A DNA stretch of 64,000 nt, taken from JAADJA01 sp963840975. GTDB taxonomy: Bacteria; Bacteroidota; Bacteroidia; Bacteroidales; JAADJA01. Under the pieces are notes generated by a model. It saw nothing but the letters and a program-made list of their open reading frames with translations, was not told the origin of the DNA and did no database searches. Below, piece by piece: positions 16,318 to 25,284 of the stretch (position 1 is its first letter; each line of letters opens with the position of its first letter). The DNA lies in NCBI GenBank assembly GCA_963840975.1, contig CAWJBC010000017.1:186001-250000 (forward strand), given 5' to 3'. The translations under genes were made by a program, and so were the position numbers.

Positions 16318-17241
16318 ATGAAAAGACGAGATTTTTTCAGAAAAGGTTTCAGCGCTGGCGTTGCAGCGTCCACTGCGCTGGCTTTCGGCAACCTTGAAAG
16401 GCTTTTTGCAATTCCACCAAAATTTCCAATGCTGCCTTATGACCTGGTTGCTGTAAGAAATGGCGAACCTGAAGCTATGTTTGACAAAGCCATTGAATCC
16501 CTTGGAGGAATGGGAGCTTTTGTAAAAAAAGATCAAAAAGTAGTGGTAAAACCTAACATTGGGTGGGATGTTTCGCCGGAGCGTGCGGGAAATACCAATC
16601 CTGCGCTTGTTAAAAGGATAATTGAACATTGTTTCACCGCAGGAGCCAAAGAAGTGTATGTGTTTGATAACACCTGCGACGACTGGAACAAATGTTACAA
16701 AAGTAGCGGAATTGAAGATGCTGCCAAGGCGGCTGGAGCCAAAATAGTGCCCGGAAATGCAGAAAGCTACTACCACGATGTGGATATTCCGAAAGGTGTA
16801 AAACTGAAAAAAGCCAAAGTGCACGAACTGATTTTGGAATCCGATGTATTCATTAATGTTCCTGTTCTAAAACACCACAGTTCTGCCGACCTTTCTATCG
16901 CCATGAAAAACCTGATGGGTGTGGTTTGGGACAGGATGTACTGGCACCGTAATGACCTTCACCAGTGCATAGCAGATTATCCCACGTTCAGAAAACCCGA
17001 TTTGAATGTGATAGATGCTTACCGGGTAATGATGAAAAACGGACCAAGGGGGGTTTCGGTAAGCGATGTGGTTTCTTATAAAACCCTGATCGTTTCTCCC
17101 GACATTGTAGCTGCTGATGCTGCTGCTGCAAAAGTATTTGGTTCAGAACCGGAAGACATCCCCTATATTGTCAAAGGGAGTGAACTTGGGGTTGGAACTT
17201 ATCAACTCGACAGTCTGAACATCAACAGGATTAAGTTATAG
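16318..17241 (+). CDS. DUF362 domain protein with Tat signal
   Basis: The 307-residue product starts MKRRDFFRKGFSAGVAAS, a twin-arginine type export signal. The DUF362 domain follows, with VVVKPNIGWDVSPERAGNTN, EVYVFDNTCDDW and VFINVPVLKHHSSADLSIAMKN. DUF362 proteins are often fused to or paired with ferredoxins. Their activity is unproven. The stop is followed after 1 bp by the ATG of the polyferredoxin, so the two are almost certainly co-translated and work together in a membrane- or periplasm-facing redox step. Confidence 0.8.
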   Translation: MKRRDFFRKGFSAGVAASTALAFGNLERLFAIPPKFPMLPYDLVAVRNGEPEAMFDKAIESLGGMGAFVKKDQKVVVKPNIGWDVSPERAGNTNPALVKRIIEHCFTAGAKEVYVFDNTCDDWNKCYKSSGIEDAAKAAGAKIVPGNAESYYHDVDIPKGVKLKKAKVHELILESDVFINVPVLKHHSSADLSIAMKNLMGVVWDRMYWHRNDLHQCIADYPTFRKPDLNVIDAYRVMMKNGPRGVSVSDVVSYKTLIVSPDIVAADAAAAKVFGSEPEDIPYIVKGSELGVGTYQLDSLNINRIKL

Positions 17242-17242
17242 G

Positions 17243-18814
17243 ATGAAAGAATTCGTTTTTCTAAAATGGCTCAGAGTAGTCATTTCATTGCTGTTTTTTA
17301 TCCTGATTTTCTTTCTTTTTATTGATTTTGCAAATGCTTTTTCTCACCTCTTCATTCAGGGTATCCTCTTCTTTCAGCTCATCCCTTCGATCATCAAATT
17401 TATCAATCTTGCCGGAATACTAACCGCAGGTTTTATCATTGTCATTATTTTAACCTTCTTATTCGGGAGGATTTATTGTTCAACATTTTGCCCGCTTGGA
17501 ACATTTCAGGATGTGGTGGCTTATTTTGCAAAAAAATTCAAAAGAAAAAAGTTTTATAAATTTTCAAAACCATTGGATTGGCTGAGGTATCCCTTTCTGG
17601 TAATCACTTTCATATTCACTATTGCAGGCAGTATATTGTTTTTAAATCTGCTTGATCCTTACAGCGTCTTTGGTAAAATTGTATCCGACCTGTTCCGACC
17701 CGTTTACTATGGCGTAAACAATCTCTTCGTTTTTGTACTTGAACAAACCAACTGGTACCCGCTTTACCCTGTAAATCTAAAAAGTTACAATTGGATTTCA
17801 TTTGGGTTTTCAGCCTTCATGCTGGTCCTGGTTGTAAGGCTCACAATTAAAAAAGGGAGGTTATATTGCAATACCGTTTGTCCGGTAGGGACTTTTCTTG
17901 GATTATTAGCCCGCATTTCTGTTTTCAAAATCCGGCTGGATGAATCACTTTGCAACAGTTGCGGTACATGCGGGGCAAAATGCAAATCGGGATGTATTGA
18001 CACACAAAATAAAATGGTAGATTTTTCGAGATGTGTGGGCTGTTTCAATTGCCTGACGGTTTGCCCCGGCAATGGAGTAAAATTTTCTTTTGCTTATTCA
18101 AAACAAAACAACAAAATACCATTATCCGAATACAAGGGAGGATCAAACCGGCGGCAATTTCTATTAAGTTCAGCATCCATATCGGTTGGAGCGCTTGCAT
18201 TGGCAAATGATTCCTTTAGCCAGGTGGTGAAAGGTGAAAAAATTCCGGTCATCAAAAAATATCCGGTAACGCCGCCCGGCTCATTGAGTATTGAACATTT
18301 TCATAAAAATTGTACTGCCTGCCATCTGTGCATCAGTGCTTGTCCTACCCATGTTTTGCAACCTTCTATTACGCAATATGGTTGGGATGGATTGTTTCAA
18401 CCTACGATGGACTATAAAGCCAGTTTCTGCAATTTTGAGTGTATTGTTTGCAGTGAAGTTTGCCCCACAGGAGCCATTCTGCCCATTGCTCCTGAAAAGA
18501 AAAAACTCACACAATTGGGTAAAACCACTTTCATCAAAGAAAACTGTGTGGTTTATACCGATGAAACCGCCTGTGGCGCCTGCTCGGAACATTGTCCGAC
18601 CAAAGCGGTAAACATGGTCTTTTATAAAGGTAGCCTGAAAATACCGGAAGTGACCCAGGAGATTTGTATCGGTTGCGGAGCCTGCGAATACGCCTGCCCA
18701 ACAACTCCCAAATCAATATATGTAGAAGGGAACCCGGTTCATCTTGACGCCGAAAAGCCGAAAGAAATTAAAAGTGAAATTGAGGTAAACCCGGAGGAGG
18801 ATTTTCCTTTTTAA
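17243..18814 (+). CDS. Membrane polyferredoxin, NapH/NosR-like, with internal Tat-like motif
   Basis: The 523-residue product has membrane helices in the N-terminal third (about 8-30, 45-70, 113-135 and 185-205). They carry YCSTFCPLGTF and YCNTVCPVGTF, the two CxxxCP motifs of the NapH/NosR/YccM type. [4Fe-4S] motifs follow (CNSCGTCGAKC and CVGCFNCLTVCPG). Around residue 305 comes NRRQFLLSSASISVG, a twin-arginine-like stretch. After it are four more ferredoxin motifs: CTACHLCISACP, CIVCSEVCP, CGACSEHCP and CIGCGACEYACP. It reads as a membrane electron conduit joined to a second, Tat-like ferredoxin module. It is paired with DUF362. The electron donor and acceptor are unknown. Confidence 0.8.
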   Translation: MKEFVFLKWLRVVISLLFFILIFFLFIDFANAFSHLFIQGILFFQLIPSIIKFINLAGILTAGFIIVIILTFLFGRIYCSTFCPLGTFQDVVAYFAKKFKRKKFYKFSKPLDWLRYPFLVITFIFTIAGSILFLNLLDPYSVFGKIVSDLFRPVYYGVNNLFVFVLEQTNWYPLYPVNLKSYNWISFGFSAFMLVLVVRLTIKKGRLYCNTVCPVGTFLGLLARISVFKIRLDESLCNSCGTCGAKCKSGCIDTQNKMVDFSRCVGCFNCLTVCPGNGVKFSFAYSKQNNKIPLSEYKGGSNRRQFLLSSASISVGALALANDSFSQVVKGEKIPVIKKYPVTPPGSLSIEHFHKNCTACHLCISACPTHVLQPSITQYGWDGLFQPTMDYKASFCNFECIVCSEVCPTGAILPIAPEKKKLTQLGKTTFIKENCVVYTDETACGACSEHCPTKAVNMVFYKGSLKIPEVTQEICIGCGACEYACPTTPKSIYVEGNPVHLDAEKPKEIKSEIEVNPEEDFPF

Positions 18815-18830
18815 GTTCAAACTTCCAAAA

Positions 18831-20336
18831 CTATTTCCGTAATAAAATCCTGAAGGTAGTCCCTTTATTTATTACAGATGACTTAACAAATATTTTCCCT
18901 TTATGATAATCTTTGATGATCCTTTTTGAAAGGGATAAACCCAATCCCCACCCCCGCTTCTTACTGGTATAGCCGGGATTGAAAATGGTTTTAAACCTCG
19001 ATTTCGGTATCCCTTTTCCATTGTCGGAAATATCTATCACTACAAGGTTTTCTTCTTCCCTGATATCAATGTCAATAATGCCGTCACCGCCAATGGCATC
19101 AATGGCATTTTTGCATAAGTTTTCGATCACCCATTCAAACAAATGAAGATTGATGGGAGCAAATATTTTCTGATCAACCGGTTGTTGAATATGATACTGT
19201 ACTTTCTTAGATGCCCTTGAACGGATATAATCAACACCATCATAAAGGACCCCGACAATATTTTCGCTTTTAAGTTTTGGTTCCGAACCAATTTTTGAGA
19301 AACGGTCGGTGATCTTTTGAAGACGGTCAATGTCCTTGTTCAGTTCATTTAAAGTTTCACTGGTATGTCCATCCAGTTTGAGCAATTCAATCCAGGCTAT
19401 CATTGACGACAGAGGAGTGCCCAACTGATGAGCCGTTTCTTTGGCAAGCCCTACCCATACCTGATTTTGCTCCGACCGGCGAGCTGAACTGAAAAAGATG
19501 TAAGCAATAAACAAAAACATGGTGATGATACCCAGTTGAATATAAGGAAAGTACATCATCTTTGTCAGCAGGTCCGAATTTTGGTAAAAAATAAACCGCT
19601 TACCCTGATCTGCCAATTCAATTTCAATGGGTTCATTGTCGCTGGCCATGTGTTCCAATTTCATTTTCAGGTAGGTGGTGTCGCGCGCTTTCAGGGTGTC
19701 GAGCAATCCGTATTCGATTACGTGGGTGCGGGTACTGTCGGTAATGATCACCGGAACCGAAGCAGAGTTTAAAACAACTTCCGAGAAGAAGGAATCAATC
19801 AGGTCGTCAATGATCACGCGGAGTTCGCTGAATAGTTTAGAATCTTTGTAAAACAGATAATCAAACTTATCCGTCTCGTAAACAATTTTCACCGGCGGAT
19901 AAACCATGAATTCCTCCCGCAGCGCACCCTGAAGATAGACAACGGAATCGGGATTAAAATCCACATTGGTGGTGGATTTAATTTTCCCGTTAACATCGGT
20001 AAGAATAACAGGAACGGTGGTATTGTCAATGACGAATTTTATAAAGAAATTCAATACAACAGCCTGATCAATTTCAGGAAGCATCCGGTAAACATCAGCG
20101 AGTAACTCCACCCGTTTACGTTCCTCGACCCTGATCCCATCAAAAAAACGATCAGTATAATTTACCAGTTCTGCCTTTTGATAGATGGCATCAGCCCAAA
20201 TACGGATGTTGTTTCTTTCGTCCTCGGCTATTTCGCTTACCAGGATATTTGTGTACCAAAGGGAAACAGACACTATGGTTACCGCCAGGATGAACAGTAA
20301 CCATTTCCAGCGCTTTTTTCGGGTGTAGATATTCAA
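18831..20336 (-). CDS. Membrane sensor histidine kinase
   Basis: The 501-residue product has helices at about 11-30 and 258-278 bracketing a periplasmic sensor region of roughly 225 residues. HisKA follows with acceptor His303 in KETAHQLGTPLSSMIAW. The HATPase has N-box ENLCKNAIDAIGG, G1 DNGKGIP and G2 GWGLGLSLSKRI, and the protein ends shortly after (FRILLRK). No response regulator gene adjoins, so it is an orphan. The signal sensed is not evident. It converges with the polyferredoxin gene with a 16-bp gap. Confidence 0.85.
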   Translation of the reverse strand: MNIYTRKKRWKWLLFILAVTIVSVSLWYTNILVSEIAEDERNNIRIWADAIYQKAELVNYTDRFFDGIRVEERKRVELLADVYRMLPEIDQAVVLNFFIKFVIDNTTVPVILTDVNGKIKSTTNVDFNPDSVVYLQGALREEFMVYPPVKIVYETDKFDYLFYKDSKLFSELRVIIDDLIDSFFSEVVLNSASVPVIITDSTRTHVIEYGLLDTLKARDTTYLKMKLEHMASDNEPIEIELADQGKRFIFYQNSDLLTKMMYFPYIQLGIITMFLFIAYIFFSSARRSEQNQVWVGLAKETAHQLGTPLSSMIAWIELLKLDGHTSETLNELNKDIDRLQKITDRFSKIGSEPKLKSENIVGVLYDGVDYIRSRASKKVQYHIQQPVDQKIFAPINLHLFEWVIENLCKNAIDAIGGDGIIDIDIREEENLVVIDISDNGKGIPKSRFKTIFNPGYTSKKRGWGLGLSLSKRIIKDYHKGKIFVKSSVINKGTTFRILLRK

Positions 20337-20497
20337 ATCAGAATTTTTATGTTTGACAGATAACGCTTATCCCAAAGGAATATTTAATAAGATCACAACA
20401 ATAACTCATTGCAAAAATATGCAATTCACAGAAAAACCTTTCACACACTTCGTATAACCATTAATTTTGCAAATCTGATAATGTAAAATTACATGCC

Positions 20498-21091
20498 ATG
20501 CAAACAGAATTTTTCACAAGTGACCTTTTTACCTGGGTTATCCTGCCCCTCCTGATATTCATTGCCAGGATATTCGATGTTTCAATCGGTACCATGCGTT
20601 TGATCTTTGTTTCGAAAGGCATGAAAATTCTGGCGCCTGTATTGGGTTTTTTTGAAGTGACGATTTGGTTGATTGCAATCGGGCAGATCATGCAGCATCT
20701 TGATAATGCCATGTGCTATATTGCTTATGGGCTTGGGTTTGCTATGGGAAATTACCTGGGCATTGTGCTGGAAGAAAAAATGTCAATCGGAACCGTGCTT
20801 ATCCGGGTAATCCCGCAAAAAGATTCAACACAACTAAGCACTCTGCTGCGTGAAAGCGGTTTTGGAGTTACCGAAGCCGATGTGGAAGGAATGAAGGGCA
20901 AAGCTAAAATGATATTGTCAATCATCAATCGTAAAGATATCAGGAGTTATATCGAAAAAGTAAATATCCACAATTCCAAAGCCTTCTATACCATCGAAGA
21001 GGTGAATGCCATTAAGGATGGTTACATCAAAAGCCACCGTACTTTCTCACCTTTTGATAGTTTGAATTTCCTGAGGAGAAAAGGGAAGTAG
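20498..21091 (+). CDS. DUF2179/UPF0316 membrane protein
   Basis: The 197-residue product has three N-terminal helices: WVILPLLIFIARIFDVSIGT, then LGFFEVTIWLIAIGQIM, then IAYGLGFAMGNYLGI. A cytosolic DUF2179-type domain follows (about 105-170: VLIRVIPQKDS, GFGVTEADVEGMKGKAKMI). The DUF2179 fold is a small ligand-binding domain in membrane proteins of unknown function. A -7-like TAATTTTG (20462-20469) precedes the ATG. It is monocistronic. Confidence 0.8.
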   Translation: MQTEFFTSDLFTWVILPLLIFIARIFDVSIGTMRLIFVSKGMKILAPVLGFFEVTIWLIAIGQIMQHLDNAMCYIAYGLGFAMGNYLGIVLEEKMSIGTVLIRVIPQKDSTQLSTLLRESGFGVTEADVEGMKGKAKMILSIINRKDIRSYIEKVNIHNSKAFYTIEEVNAIKDGYIKSHRTFSPFDSLNFLRRKGK

Positions 21092-21157
21092 AGAGGAAAT
21101 GATGTAAGAGATTTGATATTAGATTTTAGATTGTTTGGGTTGAACGGGAAATACAGA

Positions 21158-23491
21158 TCAGAATGAAAACATTACTCCAAAGCTCGGCATGATTGGCAAC
21201 TGATAGACTTTTTCGCCGGTTACCCTTTCAACATAGAAAATATTATCACGATCATACAAATTGGTTACACTAAGGTTGACTTCAAGTTTGGAATATCTGC
21301 CAAGTGTAAACGTTTTCTTCACTCCAACATCAAGCCGGTGATAAGTAGGTAACCGGCCAGTGTTCAAATCAGCATACAAAATACCCATATCCTCGTTAGT
21401 GGTGGTGTAATCGGTGTAGATGCCATCGTTAAAGTTGATCAGCGGGAAATAACCCTGTGTAAGGGTAAACGGGAATCCGGTTCCAAAATTCCAGCGGGCA
21501 TTTATTTCCCAATCCTGCTTTTCGCCAAGTGTGTAGTTTGCAACCAGATTAACGTTATGTCTTCGATCATAATGAGGATAATACTCTTTAATAGATCCGT
21601 CAACATCCTCATATTTCCTGATGACATAACCAAGTGAATAAACCGCCCAAAAATAAAAACGATCTTTGTCATACTTCAAAGTAAAATCCATACCAGTTGC
21701 ATAACCTTTTTCGATAATAAAGTCTTTGGTAATAACATCAGGCTCCTGCGGATACTGTTCCTCATCCAGAAGCTTATTCCGGTTAAGGTTTGTCAATTGC
21801 GAAAAATTCTTATAGTATCCTTCGATGTTAATGGTCACATTGCGGAGAAGATCATACTCAAATCCAAGTATCGCATGTTGGGCTTTTTGTAATTTATGAG
21901 TTATTTCCTCGCCATCAAACTCTTCGGGAATGCTTTCGGGTCCTGACAAAAATCCATAAAAGAGGTTAACAACATCTTTGTCTGATGTAGCGGCTATAAG
22001 GTTTTGAGAATAGAAACCACCGGCAAATTTAACCCGGAATCTGTCGGTTGCATTATACTTTAATGCCAGTCGGGGTTCAAGTGATATATTTGAAAGTGAG
22101 GCATACCAACTCAACCTCAGACTGGGTTCGACCAGAAATTTCCCGATTGTTTTTTTATATTTTAGATAAGCGCCAATTTCAGAAGTGTTTTCCTTTTGCT
22201 GGATTTCAAGACCTACAGAGTTAGAGAAAACAAAATCAGTAGTGAATCCCAACACTTCAAAACCATATTTCAATTCATCTTTTCCAATAAAGTAAGTAAA
22301 ATCAAAACCCATGTTAAATCCATTAATGGTGCTGGTTCTGGGAGGACTGTTTTGTTCCTCGAGGGCAATTTTGTATTGAGAATAAGCCAGATGACCTTCG
22401 ATCAGTACAGATGATTTACCCGGTATGATAAGGAAATTGGTTCCACCACCAAACGATTCCCAATGATAATCGGAAAGAGCCTTGTAATTATTCACCCTGT
22501 CGTTGAAGCTAAATCCGAAAAGATTGATTTTGCTTCCATTTGCGCCTAAAAAAGAAACTTTACCGTAAATGTCGGTATAGTTAAAAGGCAGCCCATCCTC
22601 ATCAATGTATTCATAAAACAATTGCGAACTTTGTTCAAGGTAGGAGTTCTTCGCGGATAAAATAAAGGAAGAACTTCCGCCCCCTCCTTCTTTCTGTTTA
22701 CTAATGGGACCTTCGATCATGAGGTTAGCGCCAAAAGTACTCGCTCCCGCTTTTCCCGAAATCCTTGTTTTATTGCCATCGCGTGTAGTAATATCCATTA
22801 CGGAAGAAATTCTGCCGCCGTATTCAGCACCAAAACCGCCTGTGTAAATATCCGCATTGCGCAAAATGTCGGTATCGAAAACTGAGAACATTCCAATGGA
22901 ATGAAATGGATTATAAATTACCATTCCATCAAGAATAACCTTATTCTGAATGGGCGATCCGCCGCGTATGTACAATTGCCCTCCCTGGTCGCCGGTAAAA
23001 ATTACTCCTGGCAAAACCTGAAGGTATTGTGCAAGGTCAGGCTGACCGCCAACAGAAGGTATTTGTTTGATTTGTTTGGGTGTGATTTTGACAACTGAAG
23101 TTCGTGTTTCGGTTCGTGCTTCCTCTCTGGCGGCCGTTACCTGAAACTGCTCAAGCAAATACGAACCTTTTTCAAGATAAAGTTGCTTACTGATAATTTC
23201 GTCAGCTTTGATGCCGATGTCAATTTTCAGGGTATCGAAGCCGAGGTAAGTTACCAGGAGGGTGTAATTCCCGGGCGGAATTTTTGAAATCACAAAATAC
23301 CCGTTTACGTCAGTAGCTGCTCCATAACTGGTTTTCTGAAGGTACACATTGGTGTAGATCACCGGTTCACCCGATTCTTTCTCATAAACAAAACCTTTGA
23401 TGGTACCTGTTTGAGCAAATACAAAAACCGGGAAAAAAGCCATAAATACAAGGAGTCCTACTATTGCAAAAATTCGGAAAGTTAATTTCAT
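21158..23491 (-). CDS. TonB-dependent outer-membrane receptor with CarboxypepD_reg-like domain
   Basis: The 777-residue product has a signal peptide (about 1-26). A CarboxypepD_reg-like beta-sandwich spans about 28-112 (GTIKGFVYEKESGEPVIYTN, DVNGYFVISKIPPGNYTL). A plug domain follows (about 130-235: QIPSVGGQPDLAQYLQVLPG, YIRGGSPIQNKVILDG) and then a 22-strand-type barrel ending in FGVMFSF. This is the usual TonB receptor layout in Bacteroidota outside SusC. The ligand is unknown; no SusD partner adjoins. It lies 149 bp downstream of the LiaF-like gene on the same strand and may have its own promoter. Confidence 0.85.
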   Translation of the reverse strand: MKLTFRIFAIVGLLVFMAFFPVFVFAQTGTIKGFVYEKESGEPVIYTNVYLQKTSYGAATDVNGYFVISKIPPGNYTLLVTYLGFDTLKIDIGIKADEIISKQLYLEKGSYLLEQFQVTAAREEARTETRTSVVKITPKQIKQIPSVGGQPDLAQYLQVLPGVIFTGDQGGQLYIRGGSPIQNKVILDGMVIYNPFHSIGMFSVFDTDILRNADIYTGGFGAEYGGRISSVMDITTRDGNKTRISGKAGASTFGANLMIEGPISKQKEGGGGSSSFILSAKNSYLEQSSQLFYEYIDEDGLPFNYTDIYGKVSFLGANGSKINLFGFSFNDRVNNYKALSDYHWESFGGGTNFLIIPGKSSVLIEGHLAYSQYKIALEEQNSPPRTSTINGFNMGFDFTYFIGKDELKYGFEVLGFTTDFVFSNSVGLEIQQKENTSEIGAYLKYKKTIGKFLVEPSLRLSWYASLSNISLEPRLALKYNATDRFRVKFAGGFYSQNLIAATSDKDVVNLFYGFLSGPESIPEEFDGEEITHKLQKAQHAILGFEYDLLRNVTINIEGYYKNFSQLTNLNRNKLLDEEQYPQEPDVITKDFIIEKGYATGMDFTLKYDKDRFYFWAVYSLGYVIRKYEDVDGSIKEYYPHYDRRHNVNLVANYTLGEKQDWEINARWNFGTGFPFTLTQGYFPLINFNDGIYTDYTTTNEDMGILYADLNTGRLPTYHRLDVGVKKTFTLGRYSKLEVNLSVTNLYDRDNIFYVERVTGEKVYQLPIMPSFGVMFSF

Positions 23492-23640
23492 AAATTAAAT
23501 GGGTCGTTCAAACACTAATTTTTAATGCTGACAAAGTAATGAAAAAAATAAACGCCAACGTCTTAATTAATATTTTAGACCCTTTCAATCAGTTTTCGGA
23601 AGTTATTGGCAAGTTAACGGAATTAGGCGCAGGGTTCAGG

Positions 23641-24573
23641 TTATTCACCAGCAGGATACCGTTTTACTTCCAGGCTTGAAACGGCAGCATCAACTTCGAT
23701 GATGATCTGGGGAACAGCATCGGAAAAATTAGGTGTTTGATACAATCCTCTTGAAATTTTATTAAAACCATCAATATCACGAGCCGAAAGCACGGTATTG
23801 GTTCGCAATTCGCAAGCCGACTCAAAGGGAATGCGGATGTTTATCCCTGAAGCTCCGGCATCAATGTTTACCTTAGTATATTTACTCTTCGATCCGAGTT
23901 TCAGATTGATTTTGGAAGCACCGCCGTCAATGTCAATCCGTTCAACAAAAAAAGGATTGAGATCCAGCTCAAGCTCAGCAGCACCGACATTGATATTCAA
24001 ATCCCAGATAGGTCCCGGATTCAACGAAAGCCATGCTGAATTGTCAATATCATGACCATGAATTTTTTCTTTGTGTTTTATAAATATTATGGCAGCACTG
24101 TCGTTGAGAGATGTATTGATTTTGTATGGTTCTGAATTACCTTCATTGTTAAACTCGAACAACTTTTCGGTTGGACTTGTAATATAAAATTTACCCACCG
24201 CAGCATCCAGATTAAGCCTTGCACTGGTTACACCCGAATCGTACATTTCGGAAAAATCCTGCTGTTCGGTAATTCTCTCATCATCATTATCACGGTATTC
24301 ATATCCCGAATTATTCCCCCACTCGAACCAACGGTAATCATGTTTCGGCGAAAAGGCGAGGATTAAAATACCAGCCAAAGCTGCAAGTGAAACAAGAAGA
24401 ATTTTAAATCCCTGCCTGATGGGTAAAATCGCTATCCCCCAGAAAACAAATATCAGGGGCCACAACCGCAAAAAGGATCGGATAGTAAAATTGAAAATGT
24501 CCAGACTCCTGAACAGGAATAAAACACCGAGGGTTAATAAAAGTATACCCCAGAAAATATCTCCCTTTTTCAT
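23641..24573 (-). CDS. LiaF-like membrane protein with toast-rack type beta domain
   Basis: The 310-residue product has four short hydrophobic helices in the first 90 residues, starting KKGDIFWGILLLTLGVLFLF (the LiaI/LiaF-type TM region, DUF5668-like). A repetitive beta-rich extracytoplasmic part follows (about 125-305) with recurring GAAELELDLN, GGASKINLKLG and GASGINIRIP strings, as in the LiaF/DUF4097 toast-rack fold. LiaF proteins sense or inhibit envelope-stress systems in Firmicutes. The PspC-domain gene 39 bp upstream supports an envelope-stress role here; this is inference. Confidence 0.75.
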   Translation of the reverse strand: MKKGDIFWGILLLTLGVLFLFRSLDIFNFTIRSFLRLWPLIFVFWGIAILPIRQGFKILLVSLAALAGILILAFSPKHDYRWFEWGNNSGYEYRDNDDERITEQQDFSEMYDSGVTSARLNLDAAVGKFYITSPTEKLFEFNNEGNSEPYKINTSLNDSAAIIFIKHKEKIHGHDIDNSAWLSLNPGPIWDLNINVGAAELELDLNPFFVERIDIDGGASKINLKLGSKSKYTKVNIDAGASGINIRIPFESACELRTNTVLSARDIDGFNKISRGLYQTPNFSDAVPQIIIEVDAAVSSLEVKRYPAGE

Positions 24574-24612
24574 AACCAGGAAATTAATTTATAATTGTTT
24601 GAAATAATCAAA

Positions 24613-25068
24613 TTACCCGTTCGACTTTTTTGGAATGCTCTTTGAAATCAGGATAACCCCGATAACCACCAGGATTAAAGGCCATAAGTCACCAAAATCA
24701 ACATTGGGGACAAACCGGTCAATCAGAAACATTCCGCCCAAAGCAATCAAGATTAACCCCCCCCAGAGGTTTCCATCATTTCGTTGTTTTTTTTGTTCTT
24801 CCATTTTATCAGGTTTAATATCATTTTGCATTGTTTCATTATTAGCATCAGTGGCATTTTCTTCAGGTTTGGTAAAGATCAATTGTTCCACAGGTGTAAT
24901 GATCCAAAGTACAATATATACCAATAAACCACCGCCGCCTACAAGTATGGCAACGATAAACAAACCCCTGATGAGAACGGGTTCGACATTAAAATAGTCG
25001 GCTAAACCTCCGCAAACACCTGCTATAACTGAGTTCTTCTGACTCCTGTACAAACGATTGATTTCCAT
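24613..25068 (-). CDS. PspC domain protein
   Basis: The 151-residue product has an N-terminal PspC domain (about 3-62: RLYRSQKNSVIAGVCGGLAD and a transmembrane helix ending LWIITP). A charged linker follows, then a second hydrophobic part (about 98-145) resembling the LiaF-TM segment of its neighbour: NLWGGLILIALGGMFLIDRF, LWPLILVVIGVILI. PspC domains sit in the inner membrane and signal envelope stress. It is the first gene of a likely two-gene operon with the LiaF-like protein. Confidence 0.85.
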   Translation of the reverse strand: MEINRLYRSQKNSVIAGVCGGLADYFNVEPVLIRGLFIVAILVGGGGLLVYIVLWIITPVEQLIFTKPEENATDANNETMQNDIKPDKMEEQKKQRNDGNLWGGLILIALGGMFLIDRFVPNVDFGDLWPLILVVIGVILISKSIPKKSNG

Positions 25069-25194
25069 TATTCAACAAAGTTAATACTTTTATCATCTCC
25101 AACGATGTTAAATATGACGACCAATTACACGATCGGTTACAAAAAAAACACGATGGTAGTTAAAAAAGATTCTAAACAGTAACTATTTTATTTA

Positions 25195-25222
25195 TTGTCG
25201 CAATTTTTCTCAATTAGTTTTG
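25195..25222 (+). promoter_or_regulatory. Promoter of icd-gltA
   Basis: A perfect -7 box TAGTTTTG (25215-25222) has TTG (25195-25197) 17 bp upstream, slightly short of the usual spacing. It lies about 60 bp before the icd start and is the only good candidate in the 216-bp gap. Confidence 0.4.
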
Positions 25223-25284
25223 TATTTTTACCCACCCGAAATATGCAGGTTTTTAAATCAATGATAAACGATTAATTGAATTCG

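Noticed and set aside
16212..16391. Longer N-terminus for the minus-strand membrane protein
   Set aside because: It would overlap the start of the divergent DUF362 gene and give a basic, non-hydrophobic extension not expected for this protein type.
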